A DNA stretch of 64,000 nucleotides from Bordetella sp. H567 (GTDB lineage Bacteria; Pseudomonadota; Gammaproteobacteria; Burkholderiales; Burkholderiaceae_B): positions 1,438,084 to 1,502,083 of the forward strand of contig NZ_CP012334.1 in the NCBI RefSeq assembly GCF_001704295.1. The letters run 5' to 3'. The translations under genes and the position numbers were made by a program. Each line of letters begins with the position of its first letter. The first letter of the stretch is position 1. The notes beneath the pieces are model-generated. The model did not search any database. It was not told the DNA's origin and was given only the letters and a program-made list of their open reading frames with translations. Positions 24,824 through 33,287 of this stretch are shown here, piece after piece.

Positions 24824-25830
24824 TGCAGGGATCCCAGGTAGTGCACCAGCGCCCGCAGGTCTTCGGGCGGCAGTTGGGTCGGTGGCATCGTGGTGGCGGG
24901 CTTCATGGAGCCCGGCGCGGTGAGCCATTGCGCCAGGTTTTCCGGCGTGTTCGCGATGGTCCCGGCCGCCAGCAGGGATCGGCCGGCCAGGTGCGTCAGG
25001 TCGGGGCCCAGCGTGCCCACCGCGGACGTCCCGCGTATGGTGTGGCACTGCGCGCAGGAATTGCCCAGGAACAGGCCCATGCCGCGCCGCGCCACCGCTT
25101 CGTCGGGCAGCCGCGCGTCCTGCCGTTCGCGGTCGGCCCAGTCGGCGTAGTCGTCGGTGGAGACGGCGGCCACGGAGAAGGCCATCAGCGCATGTTCGGC
25201 GCCGCAGAATTCCGCGCATTGCCCGCGATAGTCGCCCGCGCGGTCGGCTCGCAGCATCATGGCCGCATCACGCCCCGGAATCATGTCGCGCTTGCCGTGC
25301 AGATTGGGCACCCAGAAGGTGTGGATCACGTCCGAGGATTTCAGCGTCACCAGCACGGGCCGTCCCACCGGCAGGCGCAGCTGGTTCGCCGTCACGAAAC
25401 CCGGGCGGCCGCCGTCGGCTTCATAGCGGGTTTCCCACCACCACTGGTGCCCGATCATCTCCACGCGCAGGGGATCCGCCATGGGCAGGCGCGACAGGGC
25501 GCGATCGGTCAGGAAGTCCGCCGCGACCAGGCCGCACAACAGGACGACGGAAGTCCAGGTTGCCGCCGCGACGCGGCGCCGCGCGCGGCGCTCGGCGTGC
25601 CCATCGCGCGGCGAGGGCGCCTCCCGGGCGCGTGCGCCGCGCCGTATGGCGATGAACAGGGCGACCAGCACGGCCACGAACACCGCGGTGCATACCGCCA
25701 ACGTCACATGCCAGAGCGCGAGTATGCGTTCGGCCTGTATGCCCGCCGGCGCCAGCACGTCCTGCGCGGGCGCCGCGCTGGCCGCTGCGCTCCAGCTCAA
25801 TAGCGTCCACCCCCACGCGCGGCGCGGCAT
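24820..25830 (-). CDS. coxB: Cytochrome c oxidase subunit II with fused cytochrome c (caa3 type)
   Basis: A 336-residue protein with a signal peptide and two membrane segments (VTLAVCTAVFVAVLVALFIAI and TSVVLLCGLVAADFL). The periplasmic CuA domain carries the aromatic patch GHQWWWETRY and the CuA ligands in CAEFCGAEHALM with the upstream His in DVIHTFWVP. The C-terminal domain binds one heme c (CAQCH near residue 260, Met in a later PPT-rich segment). The fused heme is the mark of caa3 oxidases. It starts 1 bp after the molybdoenzyme stop. Confidence 0.92.
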   Translation of the reverse strand: MPRRAWGWTLLSWSAAASAAPAQDVLAPAGIQAERILALWHVTLAVCTAVFVAVLVALFIAIRRGARAREAPSPRDGHAERRARRRVAAATWTSVVLLCGLVAADFLTDRALSRLPMADPLRVEMIGHQWWWETRYEADGGRPGFVTANQLRLPVGRPVLVTLKSSDVIHTFWVPNLHGKRDMIPGRDAAMMLRADRAGDYRGQCAEFCGAEHALMAFSVAAVSTDDYADWADRERQDARLPDEAVARRGMGLFLGNSCAQCHTIRGTSAVGTLGPDLTHLAGRSLLAAGTIANTPENLAQWLTAPGSMKPATTMPPTQLPPEDLRALVHYLGSLQ

Positions 25831-25831
25831 A

Positions 25832-28129
25832 TCAACGGCCAGCCTCTTTGCGCAGGGTAATGGGAATGGACTTGGCCGCCGGCACTTTGCTTTCCTTCGC
25901 GTGGTGCCAAAGCGGAATCAGCGGATTGCATTCCGGATAGTAGGACCACGCACAGCCGGCCGGGATGTCATAGGGCCGGACCTTCAGGCCGCCGACCTCG
26001 CGCTTGAACCCGTCGTGCGCCACCGTGCTGGCCACCACGACGTCGTCTTCGCGCAAGCCCAGCCTGGCCATGTCGTCGGAGTTCATCATGATCACCTGCC
26101 GTGTGCCATGCACGCCGCGGAAGCGATCGTCCAGGGTGTAGACGGTGGTATTGAACTGGCTGTCCCCGCGGGTGGTCATCAGGCGGATGACGTCCGGGCC
26201 GTGCTCGGGCATGTCGGGATCGTCATCCAGCGTTTCGGGCACGACGAAGTTGGCCTTGCCGGTTTCGGTTTCCCACTTGCGCTCCGTGGCGCCCAAGGGG
26301 CGGTGAAAGCCCCCGGGATTCCACATGCGGCGGTTGAAGTCCTTGAAGATTTTTGGATAGGTGGCTTCGATGGCGTCCCGGACCAGGGAATAGTCGCCGA
26401 CCCACCGGTTCCAGTCGACGTAGGGATTCGGCCGCAGCGTGGCCTTGGCGATGCCCGCCACGATGGCCGGTTCGGAAAGCAGCTTGTCGCTGGCCGGTTC
26501 ATGCACGCCCCGCGATCCGTGAAAGCAACCGGTGCTGTCTTCCATCGATACCGCCTGTTCGCCGGTGGCCTGCCGGTCCACCTCGATACGGCTCAGGCAG
26601 GGCAGCAGGTAGGCCTGCCTGCCGTGCAGCAGATGGCTGCGGTTCAGCCGGGTGGTGATGCCCACGGTCAGGTCCAGCCGCCGCCAGGCCGGCTCCATGC
26701 GGTAATGATCCGGCGTGGCCCGCGCGAAATTGCCGCCCAGGCTGATGAAGGCCGACACGCGTCCGTCGAGCATGGCCTCGCAGGCCTCCACGGTATTCAT
26801 GCCCTTCTTCGTGGGCGGATCGAAGTGGTAGAGCTCGCGCAGCTTGTCGGCGGGAACGTGTTCCGGCTTTTCCGTGATGCCGACGGTGCGCTGTCCTTGC
26901 ACGTTGGAATGCCCGCGTATCGGGCAGACGCCGGCGCCGGGCTTGCCGATGTTGCCTCTGAGCAGCAGCAGGTTGGTAATCATCTGCACGCTCTGCACGC
27001 CGTTGCGGTGCTGCGTCAGTCCCATGCCGTACAGCAACATGGCGGCCTTGGCGCGGGAATAGGTGGCGGCGGCCTCGGCCAGCGCGGCGCGAGTCAAGCC
27101 GGATTCGCGTTCGATGTCGTCCCATGGCATCTCGCGCATCGCCTGCGCGAAGTCCTCGAAGCCATGGGTGTGTTCGGCGATGAAGGCATGGTCCAGAACT
27201 GGCGCCCCGCCGTCCAGGCGGGCGGCATCGTCGGCCTCGATCAGCCATTTGCACAGGCCGGCCAGCGCCGCGGTATCGCCGCCCAGCTTCAGCTGCAGAT
27301 ACTGCGTGCTGATCTGCGTTTCCTTGCCCGTCAGCATTTCCATCGGCGACTGCGGGTTGGTGAAGCTGACCAGCCCGGCCTCGCGCAAGGGATTGAAGGT
27401 CACGATGGGAACGCCGCGCTTGCGGGCGTCCTGCAAGGGGTGAAGCATGCGTGGCGCGTTGGTGCCGGTGTTGTGGCCGAAGAACAGCATGCAATCGGTG
27501 TGTTCGAAGTCTTCCAGCGTCACCGTGCCCACCGGCACGCCTATGGTTTTCGGCAGGCCCACGGAGGTGCTTTCGTGACACATGTTCGAACTATCCGGCA
27601 GGTTGTTGGTGCCGTACATGCGGGCGAACAGCGCGAACATGTAGGAGGTCTCCAGCGATGCCCGGCCCGAGGTATAGAACACCACGGAGTCCGGGTCGCG
27701 GCCGCGCAGCAGCGCGCCGATCTCCTCGAACGCCTGCCGCCAGCTGATCTCCACGTACTTGTCGGTGGCGGCGTTCCAGCGCATGGGCACCGTCAGGCGG
27801 CCGATCGCTTCCAGCTCGTGATCCGACCAGGACTCCAGTTCGGCACAGGTGTGCGAGTCGAAAAAGCGGGCGGACACCTTCTTGCTGGTGATATCCCAGG
27901 CCGTGGCCTTGGCGCCGTTTTCGCAGAACTCGAAGGGATGCGGATGCGCGGGCTTGGCCCAGGAACAGCTGACGCACATGAATCCGTCGGGCTTGTTCTG
28001 GTGCATCAGCACCTTCGTGCCGTGCATCAGGCGGTGTTCCTTGACCAGGATGGATCCCACGGCCCGGGCCGATCCCCAGCCGCCGGCGGGCTCGGTGGGC
28101 TGGCCAGAAGAAGTATGTTCGTTTGCCAT
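25832..28129 (-). CDS. YdeP/FdhF-type molybdopterin oxidoreductase
   Basis: A 765-residue protein of the FdhF/YdeP family. The N-terminus has only CVSC (GFMCVSCSWAKP), not the four-Cys [4Fe-4S] motif of classic formate dehydrogenases. MGD-binding stretches are present (FFGHNTGTNAPRMLHPL, GMGLTQHRNGVQSVQMITNLLLLRGNIGKPGAGVCPIRGHSNVQG, TTRGDSQFNTTVY). E. coli YdeP is linked to acid resistance; its reaction is unknown. Here it heads the oxidase operon with a 1-bp gap to coxB, suggesting it passes electrons to, or is co-regulated with, the caa3 oxidase. Divergent from the helicase at 28371. Confidence 0.85.
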   Translation of the reverse strand: MANEHTSSGQPTEPAGGWGSARAVGSILVKEHRLMHGTKVLMHQNKPDGFMCVSCSWAKPAHPHPFEFCENGAKATAWDITSKKVSARFFDSHTCAELESWSDHELEAIGRLTVPMRWNAATDKYVEISWRQAFEEIGALLRGRDPDSVVFYTSGRASLETSYMFALFARMYGTNNLPDSSNMCHESTSVGLPKTIGVPVGTVTLEDFEHTDCMLFFGHNTGTNAPRMLHPLQDARKRGVPIVTFNPLREAGLVSFTNPQSPMEMLTGKETQISTQYLQLKLGGDTAALAGLCKWLIEADDAARLDGGAPVLDHAFIAEHTHGFEDFAQAMREMPWDDIERESGLTRAALAEAAATYSRAKAAMLLYGMGLTQHRNGVQSVQMITNLLLLRGNIGKPGAGVCPIRGHSNVQGQRTVGITEKPEHVPADKLRELYHFDPPTKKGMNTVEACEAMLDGRVSAFISLGGNFARATPDHYRMEPAWRRLDLTVGITTRLNRSHLLHGRQAYLLPCLSRIEVDRQATGEQAVSMEDSTGCFHGSRGVHEPASDKLLSEPAIVAGIAKATLRPNPYVDWNRWVGDYSLVRDAIEATYPKIFKDFNRRMWNPGGFHRPLGATERKWETETGKANFVVPETLDDDPDMPEHGPDVIRLMTTRGDSQFNTTVYTLDDRFRGVHGTRQVIMMNSDDMARLGLREDDVVVASTVAHDGFKREVGGLKVRPYDIPAGCAWSYYPECNPLIPLWHHAKESKVPAAKSIPITLRKEAGR

Positions 28130-28344
28130 TTGCTCGTACCCTCGTCACCGGGCGGTCCCCACGCGCATGGCGTTCGCCGGGAGGGCGGCCGGTCCGGCAG
28201 GGCCGGACGGGCGCTGGGACACCCTGTTGTTTGTAGTCGGTATGGCGGCGGTCCGCCGAGGGCGGCCGCAGCGCGGGTGCGGCGCCAGTAGCAGAAAGCA
28301 TGCCCGGCGCGGCGTCGCCGCCGGTGGCCTGCAGCGCGGCGGTA

Positions 28345-28364
28345 TACTGTACATAAACACAGTA
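28345..28364. promoter_or_regulatory. LexA (SOS) box
   Basis: TACTGTACATAAACACAGTA, matching the TACTG-N10-CAGTA consensus at every fixed base (CTGT-N8-ACAG). It overlaps a TATACT -10-like hexamer (28343-28348) and ends 6 bp before the helicase start codon, so LexA binding would block transcription. Confidence 0.85.
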
Positions 28365-28370
28365 TTCGTC

Positions 28371-30773
28371 ATGCCGCCACGCTCCCCCACACCAGCCCCC
28401 GCCGCCGCGCCGCGCATGCCGGCGCAGGATGCAACGCCGCCCGCCGCGGTTGCCGCTGGGCGTGATGCGATGCACGCCCCCGAGCCGGCCGCCTATGTCG
28501 TCGCCGTGCGCGCCCTGTGCGATTTCACGGCGCGGCGGGGCGATCTGGATCTGCGGTTCACGCCCTCGCCGTCCGCGCAGGAAGGCCAGGCGGGACACGC
28601 GTTCGTCACTGGACGGCGGGCCGCGGACTACCAGGCCGAGATCCCGTTGGCCGGCACCCATGGGCCGTTGCGGGTGCGCGGCCGCGCCGACGGCTACGAC
28701 CCCGGCCGCAATCGCGTGGAAGAGATCAAGACGCATCGCGGCAACGTCGAACGCATCGCGCCGAACCACCGGGCCGTGCACTGGGCGCAGGCCAAGGTCT
28801 ACGGCCATTTGCTGTGCCAGGATCGTGGCCTGTCCGGCCTGGATGTCGCGTTGGTGTATTTCGACATCGCCACCCAGCAGGAGACCGTGCTCGTCGAGTC
28901 GTACACCGCGCGGGAATTGCGCGATTTCTTCGTCGGGCAATGCACATGCTTCCTGGCCTGGGCGCGCCGGGAGATCGCCCACCGCCAGGCGCGCGACGCG
29001 GCAATGGCGGCCTTGCGGTTTCCGCTGGGCCCGTTCCGCGCCGGACAGCGCGACCTGGCCAAGGCGGTGTTTCGCGCGGCGCGCGATGCGAAATGCGTGC
29101 TCGCGCAGGCGCCGACGGGCATCGGCAAGACCATGGCCACGCTTTTTCCCATGCTGAAGGCCTGTGCCGATACGCTGGACAAGGTGTTCTTTCTTTGCGC
29201 CAAGACCGCCGGCCGCCAGGCGGCGCTCGATGCGCTGGGCCGCCTGCGCCAGGACATGCCGGGCTTGCCCCTGCGCACGCTGGAACTGGTGGCGCGCGAC
29301 CAGGCCTGCGAGCATCCGGACAAAGCCTGCCATGGCGACTCCTGCCCCTTGGCGCGGGGCTTCCACGATCGCTTGCCGGCGGCCCGCGCCGAGGCGGTGG
29401 CGCGGTACGCCATGGACCGCGCCACCGTTCGGGCCGCCGCGTTGGCGCACGGGGTCTGCCCGTATTTCCTGAGCCAGGAACTGGTGCGCTGGAGCGATGT
29501 GGTGGTGGGCGACTACAACTACTACTTCGATACCAGCGCGATGCTGTATGCCCTGACCATGGCGAACCAGTGGCGCGTCGGCCTGCTGGTGGACGAAGCC
29601 CACAACATGCTGGAGCGCGCGCGGCGCATGTACACCGCGAACCTGAGCCTGGATGCCATGGCCCTGGCGCGGCGCGCGTCGCCGGCGGTGCTGCGCAAGC
29701 CGCTGGATGCGCTGCGGCGCCTGTGCGGCCAGATGCTCAAGCAGCAGGTGCCGGCCTACGCCGCACACGAATCCATCCCGCCGCCGCTGCTGGCGCAATT
29801 GCAGCAGACGGCGGCCGCGCTGTCGGCGTATTTCGCGGAGCAGGGCGGCGAGGCGCCCGAGCCGCTGCTGCGTTTTTACTTCGACGTGCTGGCCTTCTCG
29901 CGGCTGGCGGAAAGCTTCGGCGAGCACTCCCTCTTCGATATCACGCGTGAAGCGGGGCCGGCGGGCCGGCCTATGCAGGGCACCCTGTGCATCCGCAACG
30001 TCGTGCCGGCGCCGTTCGTCGCGCCGCGGGTGGCAGCCGCGCACGGCGCCGTGCTGTTTTCCGCGACGCTGAACCCGATGGGCTTTTATCGCGACACGCT
30101 GGGCCTGCCGCGCGATTGCCGGTGGCTGGATGTGCCAGGGCCGTTCCGCGCGGAACAGCTGGCCGTGCACCTGGTGGGCCATGTATCCACGCGGTACCGC
30201 GACCGGGAAGCATCCATATCGGCCATCGTGGACATCATGGCGCAGGCGTACCGCAGGCAGCCCGGCAACTATCTTTGCTTTGCCAGCAGCTTCGACTATG
30301 CGGGACGCCTGGCCCGCGACGTCCGCGCCCGCTTTCCGCACCTGCCCGTGTGGGAACAGGCCGCCGGCATGGACGTAATGCACCGCGACGCCTTCCTGGC
30401 GCGTTTCGCGCCCGGCGGCCACGGCCTGGGCTTCGCCGTGCTGGGCGGTGTATTCGGCGAAGGCGTGGACCTTCCCGGCGACCGACTGATCGGCGCCTTC
30501 ATCGTCACGCTCGGGCTGCCGCAGGTCAATCCCGTCAATGAACAGATGATGCAGCGCATGCAGGCCCGCTTCGGCAACGGTTTCGACTACACCTACTTGT
30601 ACCCGGGGCTGCAGAAAGTGGTGCAGGCGGCGGGACGCGTCATCCGCACGGAGACCGACCAGGGCAGCGTGTATCTGATCGACGACCGGTTCCGCCGCGC
30701 AAAGGTGCGCGCGCTGTTGCCGGCGTGGTGGCGGCCTGAAGTGTCAGGAAAACTGACGGAACGGCAGGATTAA
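28371..30773 (+). CDS. XPD/DinG-family Fe-S helicase with N-terminal PD-(D/E)XK-like domain
   Basis: An 800-residue DNA repair helicase. Residues about 40-200 resemble a RecB-like nuclease fold with the core VEEIKTHRG and a Tyr/Gln downstream. Walker A is QAPTGIGKT near 248. Four Cys for an Fe-S cluster follow (CEHPDKAC, HGDSCPL, HGVCPYF; residues 312-362). The DEAH box is LLVDEAHNMLE near 406, and the final motif is QAAGRVIRTETDQG near 752. The start at 28371 is taken because it directly follows the LexA box and promoter; Met16 (28416) and Met34 (28470) are possible later starts and none has a clear ribosome site. Damage induction is inferred from the SOS box. Confidence 0.87.
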   Translation: MPPRSPTPAPAAAPRMPAQDATPPAAVAAGRDAMHAPEPAAYVVAVRALCDFTARRGDLDLRFTPSPSAQEGQAGHAFVTGRRAADYQAEIPLAGTHGPLRVRGRADGYDPGRNRVEEIKTHRGNVERIAPNHRAVHWAQAKVYGHLLCQDRGLSGLDVALVYFDIATQQETVLVESYTARELRDFFVGQCTCFLAWARREIAHRQARDAAMAALRFPLGPFRAGQRDLAKAVFRAARDAKCVLAQAPTGIGKTMATLFPMLKACADTLDKVFFLCAKTAGRQAALDALGRLRQDMPGLPLRTLELVARDQACEHPDKACHGDSCPLARGFHDRLPAARAEAVARYAMDRATVRAAALAHGVCPYFLSQELVRWSDVVVGDYNYYFDTSAMLYALTMANQWRVGLLVDEAHNMLERARRMYTANLSLDAMALARRASPAVLRKPLDALRRLCGQMLKQQVPAYAAHESIPPPLLAQLQQTAAALSAYFAEQGGEAPEPLLRFYFDVLAFSRLAESFGEHSLFDITREAGPAGRPMQGTLCIRNVVPAPFVAPRVAAAHGAVLFSATLNPMGFYRDTLGLPRDCRWLDVPGPFRAEQLAVHLVGHVSTRYRDREASISAIVDIMAQAYRRQPGNYLCFASSFDYAGRLARDVRARFPHLPVWEQAAGMDVMHRDAFLARFAPGGHGLGFAVLGGVFGEGVDLPGDRLIGAFIVTLGLPQVNPVNEQMMQRMQARFGNGFDYTYLYPGLQKVVQAAGRVIRTETDQGSVYLIDDRFRRAKVRALLPAWWRPEVSGKLTERQD

Positions 30774-30843
30774 TCGATATCGGCGCGGTCCGCGTCTGCG
30801 TAAGATCCTCATCGTCATTCAACGATACGAAGCGGGAGCGCGC

Positions 30844-31521
30844 ATGAACGCCGAGAGCTGGAAGGCCATGGATTCCTACCTTGAAGACATACTGTGCCTG
30901 CGAGATCCCCGCCTGGACGCTGCCCTGGCCAGGTGCGAGCAGGCGGGCCTGCCGCCGCATGGCGTGGCGCTGAACCAGGGCAGGATGCTGCAGATTTTTG
31001 CACGGATGGCGGGTGCGCGCCGCATCCTGGAGATCGGTACGTTGGGGGGCTATAGCGCCATCTGCATGGCCGATGCCCTGCCGCAAGGCGGCAAGCTGGT
31101 GTCGCTGGAAAGCAACCTCCGGTATGCCGAGGTCGCGCGCGAGAACATCCGCGTGGCGGGGCTGAGCCAGGTCGTGGACGTCGTGGTCGGCGACGCCGGC
31201 GCGACGCTGGACGGCATGGTGGCTTCGCGCGTGCCGCCGTTCGACCTGATCTTCATCGACGCCGACAAGAAGGACAATCCGCGCTATATGGCCGCGGCGC
31301 TGGCGCTGTCCCGGGACGGCACCGTCATTGTCGGCGACAACATCATCCGTGGCGGGCGCCTGATGGACGAGGCCGGCCGCGCCCAGCCCGACGTCCTGGG
31401 TACCCGCGCTTTCCTGGCCGACATGGCGCGCGACCTGCGGCTGACCTGCACGGCGCTGCAGACGGTGGGTGCGAAAGGATGGGATGGTTTTTCGCTGGCC
31501 ATCGTGTCGAAGCCGGCCTGA
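30844..31521 (+). CDS. O-methyltransferase (COMT-like, class I SAM)
   Basis: A 225-residue SAM-dependent methyltransferase of the catechol/caffeoyl-CoA O-methyltransferase family. Motif I is ILEIGTLGGYSA, the acidic motif is VSLESN, and DLIFIDADKKDNPRYM with IVGDNIIRGG are the metal-binding catalytic stretches of the family. Cytoplasmic; substrate unknown. It starts 70 bp after the helicase, with GCGGGAGCGC before the ATG. Confidence 0.87.
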   Translation: MNAESWKAMDSYLEDILCLRDPRLDAALARCEQAGLPPHGVALNQGRMLQIFARMAGARRILEIGTLGGYSAICMADALPQGGKLVSLESNLRYAEVARENIRVAGLSQVVDVVVGDAGATLDGMVASRVPPFDLIFIDADKKDNPRYMAAALALSRDGTVIVGDNIIRGGRLMDEAGRAQPDVLGTRAFLADMARDLRLTCTALQTVGAKGWDGFSLAIVSKPA

Positions 31522-31632
31522 CCGCGGGCACACGTCCTGCACGGCGGCGCGGACAACCTCCGGCCAGGCGGCGCCCCGACATACCGAAGCCCGCGCCGGC
31601 CCGGCCGGAATCCGCCAAGTAACCCAGCGCCC

Positions 31633-32169
31633 TCAGACTTTCGCTTTCGCGCCTGGCACCTGCGCCAGTTCGAGAAAGCGCCGCGACAGGCTTGCCAGGT
31701 TGTGCTGCAGCCAGTCCGCCATGGCTTGCTCCTGCGGCAGGATGCGCTCGCATACCGCCATTGTTTCCCGATCTCCCACCAGCCGCGCGGCTTCGATCAG
31801 GTTCCGGTACGAGGCGATTTCGAAGTGTTCGAACGCGTAGCTCAGCATGCCGCCCTTGACGATTTCATCGCTGGCGAACATGCCCACGGCGCCCTGCATG
31901 CCGGCCATGGTCTTGCCTGCCAGGTCCTTCATGACCGACGTGTCGCCGCCGCGGCGTTGGATGCATTCCGCGACAAGCTGCGCCTGGCTGCGCGTCTCTT
32001 CGATATGCTGCTCGATCCTGCGCTTCAGGTCCGGATAGTTCTCGATGCGGTTGGCCATCGCGGTCAACATGGTTTCCGCCTGCTGTTCCATGGCGTGGGC
32101 GTCGCGCAGCCAATCCATGAAGTGCGATTCCAGAACGTCCCGGTCCATCGTGGTGCCCTCGTTTTCCAT
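31633..32169 (-). CDS. YciE/YciF-type ferritin-like protein (DUF892)
   Basis: A 178-residue all-helical protein. The family's features are the N-terminal FMDWLRDAHAMEQQAETML and the repeated Glu/His helices (IEQHIEETRSQAQLVAE, SYAFEHFEIASYRNLIEAARLVGD), which supply the likely di-iron ligands. Family members are stress-induced, with a proposed role in oxidative or osmotic protection; activity is not settled. The ATG at 32169 follows GGGAGACGACG and is preferred to the internal ATG at 32148. Confidence 0.85.
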   Translation of the reverse strand: MENEGTTMDRDVLESHFMDWLRDAHAMEQQAETMLTAMANRIENYPDLKRRIEQHIEETRSQAQLVAECIQRRGGDTSVMKDLAGKTMAGMQGAVGMFASDEIVKGGMLSYAFEHFEIASYRNLIEAARLVGDRETMAVCERILPQEQAMADWLQHNLASLSRRFLELAQVPGAKAKV

Positions 32170-32467
32170 CGTCGTCTCCCGTAGGGTTACCGCTCGGCGT
32201 TACGCCGGTGTACGCACGCGCACGCTGTAGCAGACCCACGCGTCGGCGCAGGCCGCATACCCGGCGGGCCCTCGCACGCCCGCGTTCCCCGGCGCGGCGA
32301 CCTCCCTACAACGCAGTGGCAATCCGTACTGAGCCTGCGCTACCCGCCGGCGCGGGACCCAGGGCTGGGCAGGCCCGCGCATCCCGTGCGGCAAGCCGCG
32401 CCGCCGCGGCGCCCGGAGCGGGAATGCGCAATGCATTGCTTGCCGCCGTTCCTGGGAGGGCACATCC

Positions 32468-33286
32468 ATGATTCCGTCGAGACGCAATTTCCTGAAGCGC
32501 GCCGGCTTCGCGGCGGCCACCGTCGGCACCGTCACCACCGCACCGGCGGCACTCGCGGCGCAGGCGCCGGAGGAGCAAGCCACTTTCATCTTTCTCACGC
32601 CGGAAGAGGCTGCCTTCGTGCATGCCGCGGTGGCTCGCCTGATCCCGCAGGACGAGGCCGGCCCGGGCGCATTGGAGGCGGGCGTGCCGAACTATATCGA
32701 TAAGCAGCTGGGCGGCGCGTGGGGCGCCGGCGAAAGGCTGTACCGCGGCGGCCCGTGGCGGCAAGGCGCGCCCACGCAGGGGTACCAGCTGCCGTTCACG
32801 CCGGCCGAGTTGTTCCGCAATGCCTGCCGCGCGCTGCGCGATGAGGCCGCGAAGGGCGGGACGCCCTTCGAAAAACGCCCTCCCGCGGAACAGGATGCCT
32901 ACCTGCGCGACTTGCAGGAGAGCACGCGGGACCTCAACGGCGTGCCCGCCAACGTGTTCTTCGAGTCGCTGTGGGCGCTGACCGTGGAAGGCTTCCTGAG
33001 CGATCCTGTCTATGGCGGCAACAAGGACATGGTGTCGTGGAAGATGATCGGTTTTCCGGGGGCCTATGCCACCTACTACGACCTGGTCGACCAGCATGGC
33101 ATCGATTTTCACCGGGCGCCCATGAGCCTGGCCGAGGACGGCCGCGGCGTCATCCATGTCCATCCGGAAGTGTCGGCCTCCGCCGGCAACGCGATGGCCG
33201 GCACGACGTCCATGCCGGGCCATGCGCCCGCCGATACACCGCCCGCGGCCGGCCAGGGGCCCGCGCAATCCCAGGGAGGGCGCTGA
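32468..33286 (+). CDS. Gluconate 2-dehydrogenase-type gamma subunit (Tat-exported)
   Basis: A 272-residue small subunit of a membrane-bound sugar-acid dehydrogenase. The N-terminus is a Tat signal (RRNFLK at residues 5-10, then a hydrophobic stretch ending PAALAAQ). The middle matches the gluconate 2-dehydrogenase subunit 3 family (FLTPEEAAFVHAAVARLIPQDE, FFESLWALTVEGFLSDPVYGGN). It probably carries the flavoprotein across the membrane as a folded complex. A 40-residue Pro/Ala/Gly-rich tail follows. GGGAGG precedes the ATG; the next gene starts 1 bp after its stop. Confidence 0.87.
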   Translation: MIPSRRNFLKRAGFAAATVGTVTTAPAALAAQAPEEQATFIFLTPEEAAFVHAAVARLIPQDEAGPGALEAGVPNYIDKQLGGAWGAGERLYRGGPWRQGAPTQGYQLPFTPAELFRNACRALRDEAAKGGTPFEKRPPAEQDAYLRDLQESTRDLNGVPANVFFESLWALTVEGFLSDPVYGGNKDMVSWKMIGFPGAYATYYDLVDQHGIDFHRAPMSLAEDGRGVIHVHPEVSASAGNAMAGTTSMPGHAPADTPPAAGQGPAQSQGGR

Positions 33287-33287
33287 C

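Noticed and set aside
27591-30422. A 943-codon minus-strand open frame opposite the helicase gene
   Set aside because: The plus strand encodes the complete Fe-S helicase with its LexA box; the minus frame has no recognisable motif.
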